From: Pseudomonadota bacterium
GTDB lineage: Bacteria > Pseudomonadota > Alphaproteobacteria > Sphingomonadales > Sphingomonadaceae
NCBI GenBank assembly: GCA_023458055.1
Contig: JAEXAW010000006.1
Span: 186,001-250,000 of the forward strand
Direction: 5' to 3'
DNA length: 64,000 bases
This document shows, in pieces, positions 16,796 through 23,323 of the stretch. A program made the translations under genes and the position numbers. A model generated the notes under the pieces. It saw only the letters and a program-made list of their open reading frames with translations, had not been told where the DNA came from and ran no database searches. The stretch's first letter is position 1. Each line of letters opens with the position of its first letter.

Positions 16796-17010
16796 GTGAT
16801 GGCGAAATCGTGTTCCCAATTGGCGAGATGAGCGAATTTCTAGCAAGTCAGGCCGTACTAAATCTGCGGATGATGGAGTTTCTTATGAAGGTCGCAACAG
16901 GCGATAATCCTAATATCGTCGATCTTAAGCCGGTTTTTGAACAGTATCAGCATAGCGAAACCACATTCAAAGCGTTAGCGATCAGCATCCAGTCTATGCG
17001 ACTAAGTTGA
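16792..17010 (+). CDS. Small hypothetical protein co-transcribed with the repressor
   Basis: 72 aa starting MSDGEIVFPIGEMSEFLASQ, no recognised domain. The ATG overlaps the repressor stop (ATGA) and GGAG lies upstream, which strongly suggests translational coupling and expression in the lysogen. Confidence 0.6.
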   Translation: MSDGEIVFPIGEMSEFLASQAVLNLRMMEFLMKVATGDNPNIVDLKPVFEQYQHSETTFKALAISIQSMRLS

Positions 17011-17026
17011 AAAGATTGACGGGGCA

Positions 17027-17782
17027 ATGGATCTACGAACAATTATGACCGCTACTGTCGGAGCTATCTTGTTGACAGGATGCTCTGCATTTGAAGCGCC
17101 GGAGATTGCCGATTGCGAAGCGGGACTGCTACGGACGTTGAAAGCGCCCTCGACCTACAAGCGCATTAAGGCGAGTTCGACCGATCTGAGTGGCATTGGC
17201 AAGAGGCAACAGTCCGTGCGCCTCGAATATGATGCGGCAAATGGATTCGGTGTTCCGATCCGCGGCGATGTCATTTGCGTCTATGCGCTCCGATCCGATG
17301 GCAAGGTTGATCTTGGCTCGGCCCAACGCATTTACCCCGACGGTATCCAATATTCAGGCTCAATGACGGATCCTCTTGTCGCGCCTGCGCCAGTGGAAAA
17401 ACACGCACCTCGCGCGAACAAGGCGGCACCGACGATAGATGAAGCGGAGAATGAGGGCGAACCGATGGGTGGACCCTATCCGGACGATGAGCCAGTCGCC
17501 GCCAACCGCTGTTTCGACGATTATTGCCCATGTGAGGAAGATGGCGCGCCAGATCGGGTGCTGTGCCGTAATATGAAGGCCGGGCTTCCCGTTGACGATC
17601 AGATGATGGCCGCCGGCGCTGCATTTCGCGATTCCCGACGCGAATTGAAACGATTGGAAGCCGAAAATGGCCCGGTTAGCGCACCACCGCCTACGGCCAA
17701 CCCGTTGGAAAAAGCCGTCAAGGACACGCCCATCCCCGAAGGCCACGACCATGATCCGGCCGTTCCGGCAGACACGAAGTAA
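17027..17782 (+). CDS. Prophage lipoprotein, possible lysogenic-conversion factor
   Basis: A 251-aa predicted lipoprotein: signal peptide MDLRTIMTATVGAILLTGC with a lipobox LTGC and Cys19 as the lipidation site. The mature part has a conserved-looking ~100-residue domain and a cysteine-rich stretch (CFDDYCPCEEDGAPDRVLC). It follows the repressor operon by 16 bp and so is probably expressed during lysogeny. Some prophage lipoproteins cause superinfection exclusion; that function here is a guess from context. Confidence 0.65.
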   Translation: MDLRTIMTATVGAILLTGCSAFEAPEIADCEAGLLRTLKAPSTYKRIKASSTDLSGIGKRQQSVRLEYDAANGFGVPIRGDVICVYALRSDGKVDLGSAQRIYPDGIQYSGSMTDPLVAPAPVEKHAPRANKAAPTIDEAENEGEPMGGPYPDDEPVAANRCFDDYCPCEEDGAPDRVLCRNMKAGLPVDDQMMAAGAAFRDSRRELKRLEAENGPVSAPPPTANPLEKAVKDTPIPEGHDHDPAVPADTK

Positions 17783-17794
17783 GGATTTAACCTT

Positions 17795-18019
17795 TTGACC
17801 ACCAATCGCGAAATCGTGGAAGCGATAAAGCAGCTTTATCTATTGCAGATGCAGACGGCCGTGCTGCTGGTCCAATCGATCAAGAGCATGACCGGCAATG
17901 CTGAAACGACCGAGCTTCTCGACCAGGCGGTGGAGGGGTTCACTGCGATATCCGCCGAAACCAAAGTGATCATCGAACGGCTTGCGGCGCAGGCGGAGGC
18001 CGACAATGGCGGGCAATGA
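17795..18019 (+). CDS. Small hypothetical prophage protein
   Basis: 74 aa from a TTG start with AAGGA upstream. Helical composition (IVEAIKQLYLLQMQTAVLLVQSIKSM), unknown function. Overlaps the next gene by 14 bp and lies 12 bp after the lipoprotein gene in the same likely operon. Confidence 0.5.
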   Translation: MTTNREIVEAIKQLYLLQMQTAVLLVQSIKSMTGNAETTELLDQAVEGFTAISAETKVIIERLAAQAEADNGGQ

Positions 18020-18356
18020 CTTTGGCGAGCGGCGCATGGGGTCTCTCATGGGCGAGCTGGCCGAAATGGTCAGCGATTTGCAGAAACGCAGCGGCGGCGG
18101 TAATGACGGCGGCATGGAATCGCGCCTTAGCCGCCTCGAAAAGCAGTTCGACACGCTTCAAAGCGAGGTCAGCAAGGGCTTTCTGTCCAATAGCGAACGG
18201 TTTGCTGCGGTCGAACAACGTCTGGCCAAGGTGGAGACGCACATAGCGCACCTCCCCAGCAAGGGGTTTATTGTGACCGCGCTCGGTACCAGCATTGCGA
18301 TCCTGGGCGGACTGGTGATGATTGCGGCGCGGTTCGGTTTACTCGCCGCCAACTAA
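18006..18356 (+). CDS. Coiled-coil protein with C-terminal membrane anchor
   Basis: A 116-aa protein with a likely coiled coil (MESRLSRLEKQFDTLQSEVSKGFLSNSERFAAVEQRLAKVETHI) and one C-terminal transmembrane helix (FIVTALGTSIAILGGLVMIAARFGLL). The architecture resembles XhlA-type or other small phage membrane proteins. ATG at 18006 is preferred over an upstream in-frame start that yields a run of arginines. Confidence 0.5.
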   Translation: MAGNDFGERRMGSLMGELAEMVSDLQKRSGGGNDGGMESRLSRLEKQFDTLQSEVSKGFLSNSERFAAVEQRLAKVETHIAHLPSKGFIVTALGTSIAILGGLVMIAARFGLLAAN

Positions 18357-18362
18357 GCCCTT

Positions 18363-18385
18363 GCCCCGAAATGCCATTTCGGGGC
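18363..18385. terminator. Perfect 10-bp stem-loop before the HIRAN gene
   Basis: GCCCCGAAAT and ATTTCGGGGC form a perfect stem around a GCC loop. There is no T-run afterwards, and the HIRAN gene ATG lies only 10 bp downstream. It may be a weak terminator of the repressor-lipoprotein transcript or an RNA structure that limits HIRAN translation. Confidence 0.5.
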
Positions 18386-18394
18386 AGATGGCCC

Positions 18395-18727
18395 ATGTCC
18401 AAATATCCCGTCGTCCTCACCGGCCACGCCATGTATGCAGCTGCACTCGCCGCGCTCAACCCCCGCGATCCGGTCAAAATCGTGCATGAAACCGGCAATC
18501 CGTATGATGCGGACGCGCTGGCGGTCTATGGCGGCGCGAAGGGCGAGGGTGGCAAGATCGGTTATGTCCCCAAGGATAGCTGGCTCAGACGTGCGATCAT
18601 CGACGAACATAAGCCGGTGACGGCGGAGCTGATCGAGGTCAGCCGGAGCGATCGCGGGTATAATGTGGCGATCATCGCCGCGGTGATCGGCGGTGAGGCG
18701 GCACCGGTGCGGGCGTTTGTGCGGTGA
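18395..18727 (+). CDS. HIRAN-domain protein
   Basis: A 110-aa protein that is essentially a stand-alone HIRAN domain: hydrophobic first strand, VKIVHETGNPYDADALAVYGG, then GGKIGYVPKDSWLRRAIID. HIRAN domains bind DNA ends or stalled-fork substrates in the families where they were studied. ATG at 18395 is chosen because an earlier start would fall inside the stem-loop. Role in the prophage unknown; DNA-end recognition is inference. Confidence 0.75.
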   Translation: MSKYPVVLTGHAMYAAALAALNPRDPVKIVHETGNPYDADALAVYGGAKGEGGKIGYVPKDSWLRRAIIDEHKPVTAELIEVSRSDRGYNVAIIAAVIGGEAAPVRAFVR

Positions 18728-18786
18728 GGCTCCAGCGCAATCGAATCGCTTGACCTGTTGGCGGGGATTGTTCCATATTTGTTCTC

Positions 18787-19068
18787 ATGTCGAACCATTG
18801 CCTGGATGAACCGCCCGACGAGGAAAAATATGGCCGCGTCGAGGTGACGCTCGAAGAGGTGCGGCGCAATCTCGGTATCCGGTTGCGCACCCTTAAACGG
18901 ACATCGTTCGATTTCGGCCGCACGCCCGACGAGCGCGACCGCGCCATCAATGCATTGGTCACCAAGCTGACAGCCGAATGGGGCCGTTATCATATCACGC
19001 GGCCCGCCGGTAAGTTCGACGCTGCCTATCGCGAGGCGCTGGAGCAGGGACCGCCTCCAAAAACATGA
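18787..19068 (+). CDS. Hypothetical accessory protein
   Basis: A 93-aa soluble, charged protein (MSNHCLDEPPDEEKYGRVEVTLEEVRRNLGIRLRTLKRTSFDFGRTPDERDRAINALV...). No domain recognised. A candidate promoter TTGACC-18-CATATT (18750-18779) would start the transcript at the ATG itself, with no Shine-Dalgarno visible. Confidence 0.5.
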   Translation: MSNHCLDEPPDEEKYGRVEVTLEEVRRNLGIRLRTLKRTSFDFGRTPDERDRAINALVTKLTAEWGRYHITRPAGKFDAAYREALEQGPPPKT

Positions 19069-19072
19069 TATT

Positions 19073-19133
19073 TATATACAGATATGTTGTTTTTTGCTTG
19101 CACTAATACAACATATCTGTATATATAATATTC
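19073..19133 (+). promoter_or_regulatory. hicAB promoter with 18-bp inverted-repeat operator
   Basis: Perfect inverted repeat with arms TATATACAGATATGTTGT (19073-19090) and ACAACATATCTGTATATA (19108-19125), 17 bp apart. The right arm overlaps a promoter TTGCAC (19098)-18-TATATA (19122). Transcription would begin near 19134, the hicA ATG. HicB-type antitoxins repress their own operons, so this is the likely HicB operator. Confidence 0.8.
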
Positions 19134-19319
19134 ATGAACAGCTCGCAATTCCGCCGCTATCTCGTCAAGCAAGGTTGCACCATCGATGCCTCGACCGGCA
19201 AAGGTGGTCATGTCCTTGTCCGGCTTGGCGACAAGACATCGATGTTACCCACCCATGGCGGCACAAAACAACTCGGCACCGGACTGATGAACAAGATCAA
19301 GAAGGATTTGGGGCTTTAA
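19134..19319 (+). CDS. hicA: HicA-family mRNA interferase toxin
   Basis: A 61-aa HicA toxin: a dsRBD-like fold with GKGGHVLVRLGDKTSMLPTHGGTKQLGTGLMNKIKKDLGL. H26 in GGHVLV corresponds to the catalytic histidine of HicA ribonucleases. First gene of a toxin-antitoxin pair. No Shine-Dalgarno precedes the ATG and the predicted start of transcription coincides with it, so the mRNA may be leaderless. Confidence 0.85.
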   Translation: MNSSQFRRYLVKQGCTIDASTGKGGHVLVRLGDKTSMLPTHGGTKQLGTGLMNKIKKDLGL

Positions 19320-19397
19320 CCGGCCCCAAATCCACCCCTTGATGACGCATATGACGACGCAATGACCATGATAGATGATATGATGATGAGGACCAAG

Positions 19398-19817
19398 ATG
19401 TTCGATTATCCGGTAACTTTAACACCCGACGATAACGGGACTTTTCTGGCAACGGTGGACGATATCCCCGAGGTCGTAACCTATGGCGATGATGAAGCCG
19501 ATGCGGTGGCGCGTGCGGCCGATGCGATTGTCACCGCGCTGGGTGGTTATATTGCGGACCGTCGCGATATTCCCACGGCACGAAAGGCAAAGGCGGGCGA
19601 GCGATGCGCGGCCCTACCGCTCATGGCGGTGCTCAAGCTCCAGCTCTATGTGGCGATGCGCGCGAAAGATTGGCGCAAGGCCGATCTGGCGCGCGCAATG
19701 GCCTTGAGCCCGGTCCAGATCGACCGGCTGCTGGAGTTGCGCCACAGCTCGCGCATCGAGCAGATCGATGCAGCCTTCGCTGCGCTTGACCGGCAGGTTG
19801 TGATTGAACTCGCCTGA
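19398..19817 (+). CDS. hicB: HicB-family antitoxin
   Basis: A 139-aa antitoxin: the N-terminal HicB fold (MFDYPVTLTPDDNGTFLATVDDIPEVVTYGDDEADAVARAADAIVTALGGYIADRRDIP) neutralises HicA. The C-terminal helix-turn-helix (KADLARAMALSPVQIDRLLELRHSSRIEQIDAAFAAL) binds the operator upstream of hicA. ATG 19398 has GAGGA 5 nt upstream; in-frame ATGs up to 12 codons earlier lack a ribosome site. Confidence 0.85.
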   Translation: MFDYPVTLTPDDNGTFLATVDDIPEVVTYGDDEADAVARAADAIVTALGGYIADRRDIPTARKAKAGERCAALPLMAVLKLQLYVAMRAKDWRKADLARAMALSPVQIDRLLELRHSSRIEQIDAAFAALDRQVVIELA

Positions 19818-19820
19818 AGC

Positions 19821-19961
19821 ATGGACAAAAACGAAGCGCAATTAATCGCGGCGCTGCAGGCCCGCCGTGGCCGTGAGCGGGGCGATCCGTGGTTGACGGC
19901 TGAAGCGTGGTTCATCTGCCTGATGATGCTGCCCATGCCGCTCATCGCGCTGCTCGGTTAG
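19821..19961 (+). CDS. Small membrane protein after hicB
   Basis: 46 aa: a charged N-terminal half (MDKNEAQLIAALQARRGRERG) and one hydrophobic helix (AWFICLMMLPMPLIALLG). It begins 3 bp after the hicB stop, so co-expression is likely. Unknown function; small size makes the call tentative. Confidence 0.4.
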   Translation: MDKNEAQLIAALQARRGRERGDPWLTAEAWFICLMMLPMPLIALLG

Positions 19962-19999
19962 CCTCTCGCTTTTCCGCAAGAGCTTGCTATGTTCGCTTT

Positions 20000-20440
20000 A
20001 TGTCCAACGGGGCAAAACGGGTCGCTTTACGCCAGGGTCAGTTACATCCGGAAATGACGAGTTTCCGGTTGCAGCTGCTCGCCTTCATTCGTGGATATAT
20101 TGGCGAGTGGCAGCGCAGCCCTTCTTATGGGGAGATGGCGGCGGCGCTCGATGTCAGCCGCGACCGGATCAAGAAATCGGTCAAGAGCCTCGCGCGCGAC
20201 GGGTTGCTGCTGCGGACGCCGGGACCGCGCGGCCTCGCTTTGCCGGAGCAGCGGGAAGAGGCGCTGAAGCTGCTCGCGGAGCTGGGCTGGCAGGTCAATC
20301 CGGTGGAAATGACCGTGGGTCAGGCCGCCTCACTTTATCCCCTCGGCGACCGCCCGCCGCTCGATTATGTCAGCGGGCATGGGCAAGAACAGGGCGGCGC
20401 AGAAGCGCAAGGCGATAAGAGTTTCAGGCCGGACGCATGA
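20000..20440 (+). CDS. LexA-like winged-helix regulator
   Basis: A 146-aa protein with a LexA-type DNA-binding domain near the N-terminus: FRLQLLAFIRGYIGEWQRSPSYGEMAAALDVSRDRIKKSVKSLARDGLLLRTPGPRGLALPEQ. No serine-lysine peptidase domain follows, so it is not an autocleaving LexA. TATGTT (19988-19993) ends 6 nt before the ATG, again suggesting little or no leader. Its 3' end overlaps the next gene by 74 bp. Confidence 0.65.
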   Translation: MSNGAKRVALRQGQLHPEMTSFRLQLLAFIRGYIGEWQRSPSYGEMAAALDVSRDRIKKSVKSLARDGLLLRTPGPRGLALPEQREEALKLLAELGWQVNPVEMTVGQAASLYPLGDRPPLDYVSGHGQEQGGAEAQGDKSFRPDA

Positions 20441-21056
20441 ACGGCTGTCTCCGGTTGAAACACTCCAGCAGGCGCAGCGCAAAATGCAGGCGATGTGCTT
20501 TGCGCGGCGGCATCCGTCAGTAGCGGCGGGTGAGCGGGCGTTGCGCAAGCGCAACCGCGCAGTGCACGAGGATTTCGGCCACAAGGTCAACGGGACGCCC
20601 CAGACACATTATAATGCGGCGCGCATTGTCCAGGGCGCGATGGCGCGGCTTTATCAGTCCGGCGCGATTGACGCAGTGCAGCTCGCCGCCGCGTCCGAGA
20701 TCGTAGCGGTCGCGGAGCGGATCGGCGCCGACGTAACCGTGCGGACGGTCAGCCTGGAGACACGGGTTGATCGCAGTCCGGCGGGCGATGGCGGCTTTCA
20801 CGAAAAGCTGGGCTGGGTGCGGCGCGAGGTGGCTTATTCGGCATGGCGCGCGGCGCTCTCGCATCCACAGGTCGTTTTGGCGATGATCGTCGGTGATACC
20901 GGAATCGCGGCGGCCGCGCGGCTCCACCGCATGAGTGTGCGACGGGCGAAGGCGCTGCTGATCGCGGCGCTGGATGATTGGGATGGCCGGGTGATGGATG
21001 CGGTGCGCGCGGTGGATGATGCAACGCTTGCGGCGGCGCAGGCGGCGATCCTTTAA
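20367..21056 (+). CDS. Hypothetical phage protein, late-regulator candidate
   Basis: A 229-aa basic protein with no family I can name. The C-terminal half contains WVRREVAYSAWRAALSHPQVVLAMIVGDTGIAAAARLHRMSVRRAKALLIAALDDW, which could fold as a helix-turn-helix. It stands directly before the packaging and structural genes. Three intrinsic terminators lie in those genes, so an activator or antiterminator is expected from about this position; this role is inference only. Confidence 0.55.
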   Translation: MSAGMGKNRAAQKRKAIRVSGRTHERLSPVETLQQAQRKMQAMCFARRHPSVAAGERALRKRNRAVHEDFGHKVNGTPQTHYNAARIVQGAMARLYQSGAIDAVQLAAASEIVAVAERIGADVTVRTVSLETRVDRSPAGDGGFHEKLGWVRREVAYSAWRAALSHPQVVLAMIVGDTGIAAAARLHRMSVRRAKALLIAALDDWDGRVMDAVRAVDDATLAAAQAAIL

Positions 21057-21180
21057 GAAAAATACACAGGGCCCCAAAATTTCCCCTCCCTAAATGATCA
21101 TGGGAAGGGCAAAAACGACCCCGCGATAGTTGCGTCCGGAGCGGGCGCACCCTTTCTTTTTTCGCGGAAAACTCCCTTTT

Positions 21181-21426
21181 ATGCCGATGAAATCCCCCGA
21201 ACGCCGCGCGGCGATGGCTGCGCGGCGTGACGAACAACGGGCCCGCGTGCCGGGCTTTATGCCAGTCAGTAACCGCCGGATCGAGCTTGCTTATGCGAAG
21301 ATCGTAACCGGGCTCCTCCCCACGACGCCTATGGCGCAAGCGCAAGCGCAGGCACGGCGACTTATCGCGAGCGGGCTACCACCGCTCGGCTTTGAACGCC
21401 GTCGGCTCGCCAAGCTGCCGGTCTGA
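21181..21426 (+). CDS. Small hypothetical phage protein
   Basis: 81 aa, basic and Arg/Ala-rich (MPMKSPERRAAMAARRDEQRARVPGFMPVSNRRIELAYAKIVTGLL...). No domain recognised. Followed at once by another small ORF in a run of coupled small genes leading to the Gam-like gene. Confidence 0.45.
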   Translation: MPMKSPERRAAMAARRDEQRARVPGFMPVSNRRIELAYAKIVTGLLPTTPMAQAQAQARRLIASGLPPLGFERRRLAKLPV

Positions 21427-21427
21427 C

Positions 21428-21598
21428 ATGCAGGCCGCTGCGCTGATCGACCGGCTTGAACCGGTGATCGACGATCTGGACCGGTTGATGGCTGATCTCC
21501 GGCTCGGCGTGCGCAGTCCCCAACAATATGATGCGCTCGAGGAGCGCGCCCAGCACATTGCATCGCAAATCCGCGGTGCGTTCAGGAGCCGCCGATGA
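21428..21598 (+). CDS. Small hypothetical phage protein
   Basis: 56 aa, helical (MQAAALIDRLEPVIDDLDRLMADLRLGVRSPQQYDALEERAQHIA...). Starts 1 bp after the previous stop and overlaps the next start. Unknown function. Confidence 0.4.
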   Translation: MQAAALIDRLEPVIDDLDRLMADLRLGVRSPQQYDALEERAQHIASQIRGAFRSRR

Positions 21599-21762
21599 TC
21601 GACCTTGCTCAACTGCGCGATTATGCCGGCGCAGGATCTTCTGCATCGGTGGCGGTGACCGAACGCTGCCTCAAGCAGATGGCGGACGAGATCGAGGCCG
21701 GTCGCAAGGCGCAGGCCGAACTGGAGCGGGCGAAGCGCGAAGGCTGGGGCGGTTTATCATGA
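21595..21762 (+). CDS. Small hypothetical phage protein
   Basis: 55 aa: MIDLAQLRDYAGAGSSASVAVTERCLKQMADEIEAGRKAQAELERAKREGWGGLS. AGGAG precedes the ATG and both ends overlap neighbouring genes by 4 bp, which supports it as a real cistron. No function known. Confidence 0.5.
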   Translation: MIDLAQLRDYAGAGSSASVAVTERCLKQMADEIEAGRKAQAELERAKREGWGGLS

Positions 21763-22277
21763 CAGCCCACAAGCAACCCCGCACGCTCGCCGCAGCGACC
21801 ACCCTGCTCGAGCGTTTTGCCGAGGTGGACGGCGCGATGGCCGACATCGAGCTGATGCGCAACGCCGAGATCAGCGCGGCCAACGTCGCGGCCGACGAGA
21901 AGCTGGCACCACTCATCGGAGAGGCAGCTCAGCTGCGCACGCTTCTGTTTCGCTGGTGGGCTGTGGCCGGCCCTGGTCTGACTCAAGGCAAGCGCAAGTC
22001 GATGACGATTGGCGGTTGCGATATCGGGACGCGCGCTGGACGGGTGACGCTGGACGTTGCCGGTGATGCACGGGCTCTGGCCAAGGATATGGTCGGCAAG
22101 GTCTGGGCCAAGCCGCTGGTGACGGTGACCTATGGTCTCGACCGCGCGACGGTGCTGAAGGCGCTGGATGGCAAGGATCGGGCCAAGCTCGCCAAGCTGG
22201 GCTTTGCCAAGGTTCCGGCGAGCGAGGCGTTCTTTGTGAACAGGGCCGTTCAGCCCGGGACCGTGGCGGGCAGCTGA
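21759..22277 (+). CDS. Gam-like host-nuclease inhibitor family protein
   Basis: A 172-aa protein resembling the Mu-Gam family: an N-terminal helical pair (AEVDGAMADIELMRNAEISAANVAADEKLAPLIGEAAQLRTLLFRWWAV), then a strand region with KRKSMTIGGCDIGTRAG. Mu Gam binds DNA ends and shields them from exonucleases such as RecBCD. Here the host enzyme would be AddAB, whose AddA subunit is encoded at the left edge. Coupled to the HNH gene by an ATGA overlap. Confidence 0.7.
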   Translation: MTAHKQPRTLAAATTLLERFAEVDGAMADIELMRNAEISAANVAADEKLAPLIGEAAQLRTLLFRWWAVAGPGLTQGKRKSMTIGGCDIGTRAGRVTLDVAGDARALAKDMVGKVWAKPLVTVTYGLDRATVLKALDGKDRAKLAKLGFAKVPASEAFFVNRAVQPGTVAGS

Positions 22278-22591
22278 TGCCTCAGCGACCGCCCGTGTTC
22301 AAGGCTCCGGGCGCGGTGGAGCGGAAGCCCTGGGCTTCCAATGCTTTCAAAGACAAGCGCAAGCGCGGCCGTGCTGGACAGCGCGAGCGCGCTGCGGTGC
22401 TGCTCGAGGAACCCTTCTGCAGGATCTGTCTGGCGGCGGGGCGAGAGGTCAGGGCGGACATCGTCGACCACATCATGCCGCTGGCTTGGGGCGGAAGCGA
22501 CGACCGATCGAACAAACAGGCGCTGTGCAACCCTTGCCACGAGGCCAAGTCGCTCGCGGAACGAAAGCATCAACGCGTTAACCTTTATTAA
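22277..22591 (+). CDS. HNH endonuclease of the packaging module
   Basis: A 104-aa HNH protein: CRICLAAGREVRADIVDHIMPLAWGGSDDRSNKQALCNPCHEAKS, with zinc-binding CxxC pairs flanking the catalytic DH...N...H core. In HK97-like cos phages an HNH protein next to terminase is required for cos cleavage. Its position directly before terS fits that role. Confidence 0.85.
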   Translation: MPQRPPVFKAPGAVERKPWASNAFKDKRKRGRAGQRERAAVLLEEPFCRICLAAGREVRADIVDHIMPLAWGGSDDRSNKQALCNPCHEAKSLAERKHQRVNLY

Positions 22592-22602
22592 CCAAAGGGG
22601 AG

Positions 22603-22690
22603 GGGGAGGGTCAAACCCTCCCCGCCACCCCCTCCGGACACCGACCCCCAAGACGATTTTTACGGGGGCGATTTCAAAGGTAAAAAAGTT
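22603..22690. other. Candidate cos region
   Basis: Non-coding stretch between HNH and terS. It has a 9-bp stem GGGGAGGGT/ACCCTCCCC (22603-22611, 22615-22623), followed by C-rich and G-rich segments (CACCCCCTCCGGAC, then CCGACCCCCAAG and ACGGGGGCG) flanking TTTTT. Position between HNH and terS matches cos of HNH-type phages. The exact cut site cannot be read from sequence. Confidence 0.35.
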
Positions 22691-22719
22691 GCTGGATTGG
22701 TCCGGCGGGAAGGCGCTGG

Positions 22720-23223
22720 ATGAGCAGAGGTGGGGCGCGGCCGAATTCGGGGCGGCGACGGAAGGAACCGGCGCTGAAGCAATTGGCGGGAACGGATCGG
22801 CCGGACCGAGAAAACGAGGTCGGCTTGCCTGCGGCGTCAGGTGCGATGATCGCGCCGTTGCATCTGTCAGATCTTGCGCAACTGCATTTTCAGTCGATCG
22901 CTCTGATCCTTGAGGAGCAGCAGCGATCAAGCCCCCATTATGCGGAGCACGTCGCGTTGCTGGCACAAAGGCTGGAACAGATCCAGCGATATCAAGCGGT
23001 GCTTGAGGTCGAAGGCGACACGTTTACTTCAATTTCCGCCAAAATGATCGGTAAGGCTCGGGTCGAAACGAAGATGGTTCGCGCTCGACCTGAAGTCGCA
23101 ATGCTTAACGAGGCGATGCGCCATGCGCAGTCGCTCCTGGGCGAGTTGATGCTCAATCCGGCGGCAGCGCTGCGGATCGCCAGCGGGCACAAGGTCGAGG
23201 CCGGTGCCTTTGATGATTTCTAG
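22720..23223 (+). CDS. Terminase small subunit (P27-like)
   Basis: A 167-aa protein. The N-terminus is MSRGGARPNSGRRRKEPALKQLAGTDRPDRE, the typical basic start of P27-family small terminases (GRRPxPTxLKxLxGNPG). The rest is helical and carries conserved-looking MRHAQSLLGELMLNPAAALRI. It recognises the packaging site and loads the large subunit. Followed by terL on the same strand. Confidence 0.8.
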   Translation: MSRGGARPNSGRRRKEPALKQLAGTDRPDRENEVGLPAASGAMIAPLHLSDLAQLHFQSIALILEEQQRSSPHYAEHVALLAQRLEQIQRYQAVLEVEGDTFTSISAKMIGKARVETKMVRARPEVAMLNEAMRHAQSLLGELMLNPAAALRIASGHKVEAGAFDDF

Positions 23224-23239
23224 GACGAGAGGGCAAGCG

Positions 23240-23317
23240 ATGACCCGCAAAGAATACGTCCTGCACTGGATCATTGCGCGCTGGTATGACCTGGTCGAGC
23301 TGATCAGCGGCACATAA
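23240..23317 (+). CDS. Very small ORF between terS and terL
   Basis: 25 codons: MTRKEYVLHWIIARWYDLVELISGT. A purine-rich GAGAGGG lies upstream. It fills the gap exactly and ends 6 bp before terL. No family; could be chance. Confidence 0.25.
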   Translation: MTRKEYVLHWIIARWYDLVELISGT

Positions 23318-23323
23318 TTTAAT

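Noticed and set aside
22603..22623. Hairpin after HNH as an intrinsic terminator
   Set aside because: Stable stem but no T-run; more likely part of the cos region or chance G/C-rich pairing.
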